Of a stretch of DNA of 64,000 nt, positions 9,054 to 17,300 are shown in pieces. The notes beneath the pieces are model-generated. The model saw only the letters and a program-made list of their open reading frames with translations, was not told the origin of the DNA and made no database searches. The DNA is from Oscillospiraceae bacterium (GTDB taxonomy: Bacteria; Bacillota; Clostridia; Oscillospirales; UBA644), in assembly GCA_902783255.1 (NCBI GenBank), contig CACZQB010000051.1, forward strand, positions 40,961 to 104,960, written 5' to 3'. The translations under genes were made by a program, and so were the position numbers. Numbering within the stretch: position 1 is the first letter of the stretch; the number at the start of each line of letters is the position of its first letter.

Positions 9054-9344
9054 ATGGGAAATATTACTGATACAAAAGAAAGCAAAGCAGCTCAGAATTT
9101 TCTGCTTAAATCAAAAGATGCATTTTCCGAAAAAATTCTTCGCAATACAGTAAAAGATATCGATATTTCAGAATGCGTTCAGGATGAGACATACGCTTCA
9201 GTCTGCCGTTTCAATATCACGGGTTCGGTAGAAACCGAGTCTCCCACAGGCAAAGCAAGAACTTATCTTTATCACGCAACGGTTGACGTTGCCGATAAAA
9301 AAGAAAACCTCGTTTCTCTTAATATCACTCCTCTCGAGGGATAA
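9054..9344 (+). CDS. Small soluble protein, unknown function
   Basis: Not recognised. The 96-residue protein has no membrane helix or signal peptide. It is acidic-to-neutral with two blocks that look like beta strands (CRFNITGSVETES, then ARTYLYHATVDVADKK). AGAGG at about 9043-9047 serves as SD. It is a single-gene unit: a near-perfect promoter lies 27 bases upstream of the ATG region and a clear terminator follows. That compact, well-signalled layout argues it is a real and possibly well-expressed gene. Confidence 0.75.
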   Translation: MGNITDTKESKAAQNFLLKSKDAFSEKILRNTVKDIDISECVQDETYASVCRFNITGSVETESPTGKARTYLYHATVDVADKKENLVSLNITPLEG

Positions 9345-9359
9345 CAAATATTAAAACCG

Positions 9360-9391
9360 AAATAAACGGCTTTTTAAAGCCGTTTTATTTT
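9360..9391 (+). terminator. Intrinsic terminator after the 96-residue gene
   Basis: AATAAACGGCTTT pairs with AAAGCCGTTTTATT, ending in T-rich sequence, 15 bases after the stop. Confidence 0.85.
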
Positions 9392-9409
9392 GCGAAAAAA
9401 AGTTTTCTC

Positions 9410-9438
9410 TTGACAAACACGAAAATAAAAAGTATAAT
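9410..9438 (+). promoter_or_regulatory. Sigma-A promoter of feoB
   Basis: TTGACA at 9410-9415, 17-base spacer, TATAAT at 9433-9438. No convincing Fur-type inverted repeat was seen over it. Confidence 0.88.
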
Positions 9439-9477
9439 TAAAAACAAAATAAAAATATATAAAGAGAAGAAAATAAA

Positions 9478-11823
9478 ATGACTTTAAAAGACTTGCCTGT
9501 AGGCAATACCGGGTCAGTTACCGCTGTGGGCGGAGAGGGCGCAACACGACAGCATTTCCTTGATATGGGTATTATTCCCGGAACGGAGATCACAGTCGTA
9601 AAATACGCTCCGATGGGAGATCCGGTCGAGGTCTGCCTTCACGGATATGAGCTTACGCTCAGGCTTGACGACGCAGCAAAAATAGAAGTGAAAGAAACAT
9701 CTGCAGCCGACAGAAAAAAACAGCACACAGCAGAGGCAATAAGCGAACATGCGGGACTTGGAGAAGGAGGACGGTTTCATTCGAAGGGAAGCGGCGATCC
9801 TCTTCCCGAAAATGAGATCCTCACTTTCGCGCTTGTAGGCAATCAGAATTCCGGAAAAACAACGCTTTTCAATCAGCTTACGGGCGCAAGACAGCATGTC
9901 GGAAATTTTCCCGGCGTTACGGTAGACAGAAAAGACGGCGCAATAATCGGACATCCGAACACATCCGTGACCGATCTGCCGGGTATATATTCCATGTCGC
10001 CGTATTCAAGCGAAGAACTTGTGTCGAGAAATTTTGTTCTTAACGAAAAGCCGAAGGGCATAATAAATATTGTTGATGCAACAAATATAGAGCGCAATCT
10101 GTATCTGACAATGCAGCTGCTGGAGATGGATATTCCCGTTGTTGTTGCGCTTAATATGATGGATGAAGTGACAGGCAACGGCGGCTCTGTTGATATAAAT
10201 ACCATAGAGACGATGCTCGGCGTTCCCGTAATACCCATTTCCGCATCTAAAAATCAAGGTGTCGCAGAACTGATCGAACACGCGATTCATGTTGCAAAGT
10301 ATCAGGAAAAGCCTCTCAGACAGGATTTTTGCAGTGAAGAGGATAACGGCGGAGCCGTTCACCGCTGCATCCATGCCGTAAGACATCTTATCGAGGACCA
10401 TGCCACTGCTGTCGGTCTTCCCGTCCGTTTTGCCGCAAGCAAAGCAATAGAGGGGGATAATCTGATAATCAGCCAGCTTGATCTTGACGAAAACGAAAAA
10501 GAAACGCTTGACCATATTTCGATGCAGATGGAAAAGGAAAGAGGTCTTGACAGAAGCGCGGCAATAGCGGATATGCGGTTTGCATTTATAATGAAAGTAT
10601 GCAGCGCATGCGTAACAAAGCCTGAAGAGAGTAAAGAGAGCGTAAGAAGCCGCAGGATAGATCGTTTTCTTACGGGTAAATATACCGCTCTGCCTGTTTT
10701 TATCTGCGTTATGGGCATTATATTCTTTCTTACCTTCAATGTTATAGGCGCATGGCTGCAGGATCTTCTGGAAAAAGGCATAGGTGCGCTGACTGAGGCA
10801 GTAAATAATGCCATGATCTCAGGCGGCGTGAACGAGGTGCTAAGAAGTCTCGTAATAAACGGCATTTTTGAAGGTGTTGGCAGCGTGTTGAGTTTTCTGC
10901 CGATAGTTGTAACGATGTTCTTCTTTCTTTCGCTGCTTGAAGACAGCGGATATATAGCGCGCGTAGCGTTTGTTATGGATAAACTGCTGAGAAAACTCGG
11001 TCTTTCGGGAAGAAGTATCGTTCCGTTGCTTATAGGTTTCGGCTGCACCGTGCCGGCCGTAATGGCATCGAGAACTTTACCGAGCGAACGCGACAGAAAA
11101 ATGACGATCCTTCTCACTCCGTTTATGAGCTGCACCGCAAAACTTCCGATCTACGCTTTTTTTGTCGATGCATTTTTTCAGAAATACAAAGCGCTTGTCA
11201 TGATCGGTCTTTATGTACTCGGCGTTTTAATCGGTATTCTCGTTGCGTTTTTATACAAAAAAATTATGTTTAAGGGCGAAGCCGTGCCTTTTGTTATGGA
11301 ATTGCCGAATTACCGTATGCCGAGCGTTAAAAATGTTGCTCAGCTTTTATGGGAAAAAGCAAAAGACTTTTTGCAGAAAGCTTTTTCGATCATACTTGTT
11401 GCAACGGTAGTTGTGTGGTTTCTTCAGACTTTCGATTTCCATTTCAATATAGTTGAAAATTCGCAAAACAGCATGCTTGCCGTTATTTCGGGATTTATTG
11501 TTCCCGTTTTCGCTCCGCTCGGACTGGGCGACTGGCGGATAGTAACGTCGCTTATAAGCGGTTTTATGGCAAAAGAAAGCGTTGTTTCAACACTTGAAGT
11601 CCTTTTCGGCGCACAGGGAGGGATATCTGCAGTTTTAAGCTCTGCCGCTGCTGCTTCTCTTCTTGTTTTCAGTTTACTCTATACGCCCTGCGTTGCGGCG
11701 GTAGCATCAATAAAAAGAGAACTCGGCTTTAAGTGGGCGATTTACGTTGTTGTATGGCAGTGCCTGATAGCGTGGGTCGCGGCGCTTGCCGTAAGCCTGA
11801 TCGGTATGTTGCTTGGTGCGTAA
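9478..11823 (+). CDS. feoB: Ferrous iron transporter, FeoA-FeoB fusion
   Basis: The 781-residue protein imports Fe2+ across the inner membrane. Residues about 1-75 are a FeoA (SH3-like) domain (MTLKDLPVGNTGSV, then MGIIPGTEI). A linker leads to the GTPase: G1 GNQNSGKT, G3 DLPG, G4 NMMD, G5 SASKNQG. The C-terminal half carries the Gate/FeoB_C membrane helices with FGCTVPAVMASR and FMSCTAKLP, which hold the conserved pore cysteines. FeoA is usually a separate gene. SD AGAGAAGA is modest. The next gene encodes its usual Cys-rich partner. Confidence 0.95.
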   Translation: MTLKDLPVGNTGSVTAVGGEGATRQHFLDMGIIPGTEITVVKYAPMGDPVEVCLHGYELTLRLDDAAKIEVKETSAADRKKQHTAEAISEHAGLGEGGRFHSKGSGDPLPENEILTFALVGNQNSGKTTLFNQLTGARQHVGNFPGVTVDRKDGAIIGHPNTSVTDLPGIYSMSPYSSEELVSRNFVLNEKPKGIINIVDATNIERNLYLTMQLLEMDIPVVVALNMMDEVTGNGGSVDINTIETMLGVPVIPISASKNQGVAELIEHAIHVAKYQEKPLRQDFCSEEDNGGAVHRCIHAVRHLIEDHATAVGLPVRFAASKAIEGDNLIISQLDLDENEKETLDHISMQMEKERGLDRSAAIADMRFAFIMKVCSACVTKPEESKESVRSRRIDRFLTGKYTALPVFICVMGIIFFLTFNVIGAWLQDLLEKGIGALTEAVNNAMISGGVNEVLRSLVINGIFEGVGSVLSFLPIVVTMFFFLSLLEDSGYIARVAFVMDKLLRKLGLSGRSIVPLLIGFGCTVPAVMASRTLPSERDRKMTILLTPFMSCTAKLPIYAFFVDAFFQKYKALVMIGLYVLGVLIGILVAFLYKKIMFKGEAVPFVMELPNYRMPSVKNVAQLLWEKAKDFLQKAFSIILVATVVVWFLQTFDFHFNIVENSQNSMLAVISGFIVPVFAPLGLGDWRIVTSLISGFMAKESVVSTLEVLFGAQGGISAVLSSAAAASLLVFSLLYTPCVAAVASIKRELGFKWAIYVVVWQCLIAWVAALAVSLIGMLLGA

Positions 11824-11835
11824 GGAGAAAATAAG

Positions 11836-11994
11836 ATGAATCCTATAGACTGGGTCATAATCAGCGTTGTGGCGATACTGCTTGTTTTTGCGGTATGGCA
11901 GGCTATCAGAAGAAAAAAAGGCAACTGCAACGGCTGCTGCGGCGGTTGCAACGGAGAATGCGGGGGAAAAGTAAAAAATAAAACGCGAAATTAA
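11836..11994 (+). CDS. FeoB-associated Cys-rich membrane protein
   Basis: This 52-residue protein has one membrane helix (about 7-21, VIISVVAILLVFAV) and a cytoplasmic Cys/Gly tail with five Cys (CNGCCGGCNGEC). Such proteins regularly follow feoB and may help iron handling, but their role is not proven. SD AAGGAG at 11822-11827 overlaps the feoB stop, so the two are co-transcribed and probably coupled. Confidence 0.9.
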   Translation: MNPIDWVIISVVAILLVFAVWQAIRRKKGNCNGCCGGCNGECGGKVKNKTRN

Positions 11995-12036
11995 GGATGA
12001 TCATTTTAATTTTCGTTCACCACAGATAAAATACTG

Positions 12037-12090
12037 AAAAAAGGATTTCTCGAAGCTTTTTTACCGAGAAATCCTTTTATTTTTTTTATT
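12037..12090 (+). terminator. Intrinsic terminator of the feoB operon
   Basis: AAAAGGATTTCTCG pairs with CGAGAAATCCTTTT around a loop of about 14 bases, followed by nine T. The reverse side is also T-rich, so it may act for the convergent operon ending at 12098 as well. Confidence 0.85.
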
Positions 12091-12097
12091 ATCTTTT

Positions 12098-12412
12098 TTA
12101 CTGCCTGAATTTTACTGCGGTCCCGTATGCAATAACTTCAGCCGCACCCTGCATGATCGCAGAGGAGGCATAGCGGATATTCACGACCGCATCGGCCCCC
12201 ATACTTTCCGCTTCAGCCACCATGCGCTTAGTGGCGAGCGCTCTTGCATCGTTCATCATTTCATTATATGCTTTCAGCTCACCGCCTATGATAGTTTTGA
12301 AAGATTGGGTAATATCTCTGCCGATATTTTTGGACTGTATAGTGCTTCCTTTTACAAGACCGAGCATTTCAAGCTCTTTTCCGCTGATATAATCAGTATT
12401 TACCAAGATCAT
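12098..12412 (-). CDS. YbjQ-family (DUF74) heavy-metal-binding-domain-like protein
   Basis: A 104-residue protein of the YbjQ family, which forms pentamers of unknown role. The family pattern is clear: an N-terminal strand MILVNTDYISGKE, then GLVKGSTIQSKNIGRDI, and GADAVVNIRYASSAI near the end. An upstream ATG at 12427 is in frame, but the ATG at 12412 has AAGGTG six bases before it and gives the family N-terminus. The start lies 20 bases inside the preceding gene, so the pair is probably translationally coupled. Confidence 0.85.
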   Translation of the reverse strand: MILVNTDYISGKELEMLGLVKGSTIQSKNIGRDITQSFKTIIGGELKAYNEMMNDARALATKRMVAEAESMGADAVVNIRYASSAIMQGAAEVIAYGTAVKFRQ

Positions 12413-12632
12413 CTTCTTCACCTTCATTTATTTCTTTTATTCTCTGAATACATAAACCTATTACCGTTGAGCCGAGAATAAGCGGAATAATTCCCAAAAG
12501 TATTCTTATTATCATATTATCTATTGCAAAAATCAGAAGACCGAAATAGATAATAAAATAAATAATCAGTAAAACCGTGATAATAACCGGCGCAATCATT
12601 TTTTTTATGTGCGTTTTCTTTTCGGGGTTCAA
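12393..12632 (-). CDS. Small two-helix membrane protein, unknown function
   Basis: Not recognised. About 79 residues with two membrane helices (about 12-35 and 42-64) and an acidic C-terminus (EINEGEEDD). An ATG at 12647 is in frame but sits on the SD sequence GGAGGG; the TTG at 12632, eight bases after it, is the likelier start. It overlaps the ybjQ-like gene by 20 bases. A tie to that gene product as membrane partner is possible but only inferred from the overlap. Confidence 0.7.
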   Translation of the reverse strand: MNPEKKTHIKKMIAPVIITVLLIIYFIIYFGLLIFAIDNMIIRILLGIIPLILGSTVIGLCIQRIKEINEGEEDDLGKY

Positions 12633-12656
12633 GCGATCACCCTCCATGCTGTTTTG

Positions 12657-12995
12657 TCAGCCTTCTCTCGCTTCTTTCAGCGGCGTATCCCAGAAAACAT
12701 TTCCGTTGGCTTTTGCCGCAAGAGCGTCGATTTTATCGCGAAATGATTCCATAAACAGTTTTTCGCGTTTTTTCGATCTTCTTCCTTTGCCCTCGTATAT
12801 CACTTCGCTGAAATACGCGTCGTAAGAGATTGCAAAATCATCCGGAGAATTGTAAGGAAAAAATGTTACGGCGGTTTCATAGCGGATATATCCGTTTTCC
12901 GAATCCGAAATCAGCATGCAAAGCGCGCCGTGTCTTTTCACTCCGTTTGCGGTGCACTCCGCCGCAAAATACTGTTCATAAACGTTTACAGTCAC
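12657..12995 (-). CDS. Conserved-looking soluble protein, unknown function
   Basis: Not recognised. The 112-residue protein has no signal or membrane helix. It looks alpha/beta, with a basic patch (GKGRRSKKREK) near residue 70. The start is GTG at 12995 with GGAGGG six to seven bases upstream. It is the second gene of a four-gene reverse operon: 40 bases separate it from the lipoprotein phosphatase upstream and 24 from the small membrane protein downstream. Confidence 0.7.
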   Translation of the reverse strand: MTVNVYEQYFAAECTANGVKRHGALCMLISDSENGYIRYETAVTFFPYNSPDDFAISYDAYFSEVIYEGKGRRSKKREKLFMESFRDKIDALAAKANGNVFWDTPLKEAREG

Positions 12996-13035
12996 TTGTT
13001 TCCCTCCGCATTATTACTCATATTGAATTTTATGC

Positions 13036-14163
13036 TTATTTTCCGGTAAGATACGCTTCTATTTGCGCTGTCTGTTCGTCGTTGAGTCCGCCGAGACGAA
13101 GATAATTTTCAGCGCCCTTCTTTATATCGAGAGAATCGAGAGGCGTGCCGTTTTGCGCACCGCACATAAAATAAAGAAAATCGTTTACGTTGCCCTGGAC
13201 CGCATTGTAACGGTCCGGAGTTTTTTCTTTTGTTACGCCGTAATAATTATAGTAGGTTATCATATAATCATCGATTATTTCCTGCACGTCGGCGTCGGCG
13301 AGCGCAAGAATAAGGGCGCATAAAAAGCCGGTTCGGTCTTTACCTTCAACACAGTGTATCAGACACGGCGTTTCGTGTTCCGTTGCCGTAAGAAGAGCTT
13401 CCGAAACGGTTTTTGCAAATGCTTCCGAACGGTAGTTTGCGTTTAGACCAAGCAAAAGAACGTTGCCGCTGCTGTAAAGCGAGTCGTAGTATTCAGAACT
13501 GAAATCTTCCGCTTCGGTGTATGCGGCATATTTTTTTTCATTGTCCGAGAGATTGAGCACAAACTTTATTCCCGTCTGCTCCGCAAGCGCATTTGTGCAG
13601 GCAGCTCTTTTATGCTGATTGTCGCAGGGCGATGCGGAACGGTAAAAACTGCCGCTTTTAAGGTTTCCGCCGACAACTTCGCGGTAATTTGCAAAAATGA
13701 TATCAGAGTCATAATCATTGCGTTCATCGGAATACTTAAGAGCGTAAAGCTCCTGAACAGCGAGATATTTGCCTTTTTCGTTCAGTGTGACCGTAACGCG
13801 CGACTGTTCGGTCATTTCAAATTCTTCCCAGGTCGAAGCACCGTAATTTCTTGCAATAACAACATGCGGGTAACCGGGATATCCGCATGCAAGCATTGAT
13901 CCCACAGGACAATAGTATCCGGAATAATACGGAATATCTTCATAGCTTTTGCCGTTATCGAATGTTATGTTTACGCTGTCGCCGAACGCAAAGCCCATCG
14001 CGTTGAACTCATCGATCGTCGGTTCAATATAAACATTGCCGAATTCTTCATCATAAACAACACCAACGTCACCCGTGGTGACTTCAGTTTTGCTTCCGCA
14101 TCCCGCAAGCATGGTGATAAGCAAAAATGCGGCAAGAATAATTGAGAAAGTTCTTTTATTCAT
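13036..14163 (-). CDS. Lipoprotein tyrosine-phosphatase-like protein
   Basis: The 375-residue protein starts with a lipoprotein signal peptide (LITMLAGC, Cys22 lipidated), so it should be anchored outside the membrane. Residues about 190-375 resemble the Y_phosphatase3 family. FYRSASPCD and VLNLSDNE are followed by the P-loop HCVEGKDRTG with the nucleophile Cys271 and Arg277 (CX5R intact). Such enzymes act on phosphotyrosine or phosphoinositide-like substrates. The N-terminal 160 residues match nothing I know. SD AGGAG precedes the ATG. It leads an operon with three small genes. Confidence 0.85.
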   Translation of the reverse strand: MNKRTFSIILAAFLLITMLAGCGSKTEVTTGDVGVVYDEEFGNVYIEPTIDEFNAMGFAFGDSVNITFDNGKSYEDIPYYSGYYCPVGSMLACGYPGYPHVVIARNYGASTWEEFEMTEQSRVTVTLNEKGKYLAVQELYALKYSDERNDYDSDIIFANYREVVGGNLKSGSFYRSASPCDNQHKRAACTNALAEQTGIKFVLNLSDNEKKYAAYTEAEDFSSEYYDSLYSSGNVLLLGLNANYRSEAFAKTVSEALLTATEHETPCLIHCVEGKDRTGFLCALILALADADVQEIIDDYMITYYNYYGVTKEKTPDRYNAVQGNVNDFLYFMCGAQNGTPLDSLDIKKGAENYLRLGGLNDEQTAQIEAYLTGK

Positions 14164-14237
14164 GATATTCTCCTGTATTTAAAATATTTTTTTCGTTTTT
14201 AAACATTTTTATGTATTTAATTTGCAGATCCGCTAAA

Positions 14238-14266
14238 AATATACCATATTATTGATTTGTTGTCAA
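14238..14266 (-). promoter_or_regulatory. Sigma-A promoter of the lipoprotein phosphatase operon
   Basis: Minus strand TTGACA (14266-14261), 17-base spacer, TATATT (14243-14238). Confidence 0.87.
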
Positions 14267-14288
14267 GATTTGATTTGAGAATCCAATC

Positions 14289-14319
14289 AAAAAAAGGACG
14301 TCCGGTTTTGCCGGACGCC
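14289..14319 (-). terminator. Intrinsic terminator of the large surface protein gene
   Basis: Minus strand GGCGTCCGG pairs with CCGGACGTCC around CAAAA, followed by seven T (14295-14289). It lies about 20 bases after the stop of the surface protein gene and just upstream of the next promoter. Confidence 0.9.
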
Positions 14320-14341
14320 CATATCGTTTACAACAAGTTAT

Positions 14342-17300
14342 TTACTGCTTTTTCTTCTTAACCAAAAGGACTGCGGCACAGACACAAACAACCGAAGCCG
14401 CCGCAAGAGTGATCCATATCCAGATATTGTCATCGCTTGTTTTGGGATTTTCGATCTGAGTCTGTGATACGGTTATGTTGATGATCGCAGCAGCCGTTCC
14501 GTCGTCAAAGTTTACGGTGATAATGTGCGCGCCGGCAATGATTTTTTGCAGTGCGGAGGGTTTTATCGTTATTACCGTGCTTCCGGCTTTTGCATCATAA
14601 TCGACGCCTTTTACAAGTGCAACTCCGTCAATTTCGACAGATTTGAAATGGCTGAAACATGTTTCGTCTTTTTCGCTGCGTTTTACCGTGATCTCGTATG
14701 TCTGCTGACTGTCTCTTTCCCATATGCCGATCGAGCCTGAGGTTACGGTATAAAATACCGGAGCTTCGGGTTCTTTTTCGGGAACAGGCGCGGGTGTTTC
14801 GTTCTTTATCCATTTTGCATATACTGCAATATCCGTTGTCACGGGTTTTGAGAAGTTGAACGGAACTGTAAGTGCCTGATCGGCAAACCAGCCGCCGAAG
14901 GTGTAGCCGTCTTTTTTCGGGTCTTTCGGCTCTGTGATCTTGCCTCCGTCAGAAACGGTCTTAACTTCCGTGCGTTCGCGTCCGTCTGTGATGATAACGA
15001 CTATGTGATCTTCTTTCCAGCCTGCGTATACGGTTTTATCGCCGGTCATTTTAACGGATGTAATTCTGTCTGTGAGCGCATAATCCGAATACCAGCCGTC
15101 AAAAGTATATCCTTCGCGAGTAGGAACTGCCGTGAGTTTGACGGTAGATCCTGCATAGTGTTTTGAAGACGACAATGCGATACCGCCTTTTGTATTGTAT
15201 GTAAGCGTATACTGAACGTTTACATTGCTGCCGCCGCTGTAATCATCATTCTTTATCCAGCCTGCGTATACAGTTTTATCGCCTGTCATTTTTATCGAGG
15301 TGATCTTGTAGATGTTTGCGGGGTCTGCATACCAGCCTTTGAACGTGTATCCTTCACGCTTCGGAACTGCTGTGAGTTTTACCGTTGTTCCGCTCTTATG
15401 AACTGTGGATGCAACGGCGCTGCCGCCATCGGATTTGTATGTGAGAATATATATGTTATCGTCTTCAACTGCTTTCCAGTGAGCGTAAACTACGGCATTC
15501 GCGGTAAATACGGTGTCTTTTGTTATCTTTTTGCCGCCGCTTTTCGCTGTATACCAGCCTTCAAACTGATAACCGCTGCGTTTGGGAACAGGTGCCGCGG
15601 ATATCTTGCCGCCTTTGCCTGTGAGAACGCTTGAAGGCGTTACCGTGCCGCCGTTTCCGTCAAAAATAACGGTGTATGTCGGGGCTGCCTTTACAGTAAG
15701 AGTTACTTTTATCTCAACAGGGTCACAGCGGTCTTCAATATCTTCTATCTTTACCGTTGCGCTGTAAGTTCCTGCGGCAAGTCCCGCTTTGGGATATACC
15801 GTTGCAGTCATTCCGCCCACTATAAGACCGAATTTCTCATACATCGAGGCTTCAGTGAAACCTGCAGCGACTGAGGTAATCTTGCCTGTTCCGGTGCTTG
15901 AGGCTTTTATGTCTTTGTAAAGATCCTGCTGCTCTTCCGCATTGTAGCCTTCAGTTGCGGTGATCTTCACGCTTGAGGGAGTAACAGTGAATGAATATGT
16001 AGTCCATTTTGCAAAGAGAGTTATATCTTTATCAACGGGTGTTTCAAAATCATACTCTTTCTTGCATTCCTTGTCCGAATACCAGCCGTCAAATACGCAT
16101 CCGTCTTCCGTCGGGTCTTCGGGCTTCTGCGCCGTATGTCCTTTTTGGACCTTCAACGCCTCTGGAGCTTTGCCGTGACCGTTCGCATCAAATGTTACGG
16201 TATATTTCGTTACTTTTCTGATAACTGCATGAGTTGTTATTTCGCCGTCTTTTGTCTGAATATTATGAGATTCGTCGTCAAGTGTTCCGGCTGTCGGTTC
16301 ATCGATTCCGAGAGGATCGGAAATCGTGATCTTACCGTTTTTCGCCTGAATTGCCGATCTGGTCCCATCCGCGGTAACCACCGTATCCTCTCCCGAAATG
16401 TTTATGTTGCCTTTAAGGGAACTGATGCCTACGCCGGATGTGTCGGATGTTGTTTTTGCAATTATCGTTCCGCCGGAAATATCAATATCTCCTGTATCGG
16501 ACAGGAACGATTTCATCTGGCTCGTTGCTGTTATTTTACCGCCCGAAACAGAAATTTTGCCTTTTTCGGTGTGGACTGCGTAAAGTTGTCCGCTTACCGT
16601 GACGTCTGTATCTTTTCCTGAAATATCAATGTTGCCTTTGAATGAGTAAAGACCCCAGTATTCGCCGTCTGCTTTTACAGTGCCGCCTGAAATATGTATG
16701 CTGCCGCCGTTTGCATAAATAGCTACGGTCGCTCTTTCACCGATCGCTGTAGCGGTAACATCGCCGCCCGAAATGGTGATATCTCCCTTTTGGGTGTATA
16801 TTCCGTTGCTTTTTTCGCCGGTCGCATTTGCAACTACAGTACCGTCGGCAATAAGTATATTGCCGCTGCCTGAGGAAATACAGTCTGACTCTGTTGCGGT
16901 AACGGTCACGCTTCCGCTTTGAATATCAATGTCTTTTGCGGCATTGATGCCTTTGCCCGCTGTTATATTTACTACAGTGCTTTCTCCCGAAACGGTCACG
17001 CCGCCGTTTGTAGCATGCATTCCATAGCCTTTAACGCTTGCTGCGGTAACATTTCCGCCTGAAACGGTGATGTTGCCGTTTTTAGCAATTATCGCGTCGC
17101 TGTCTTTTCCGGTTGCGGTCGCGGTTATTTCTGCATCTTCAAAAACAAGTCCGTTTTCCGCGTAAATTCCGCTTACGGTGCCTGTAACGTCAGCTTTGCC
17201 GGTGATCTTCAGTTCGCCGTCAAGTGCGGAATAAATACCTGCGTTTTCGTGTTCTCCGCTTACTGAAGGAGAGTTGAGAGTAAGCGTATTTGTTTCGGGA

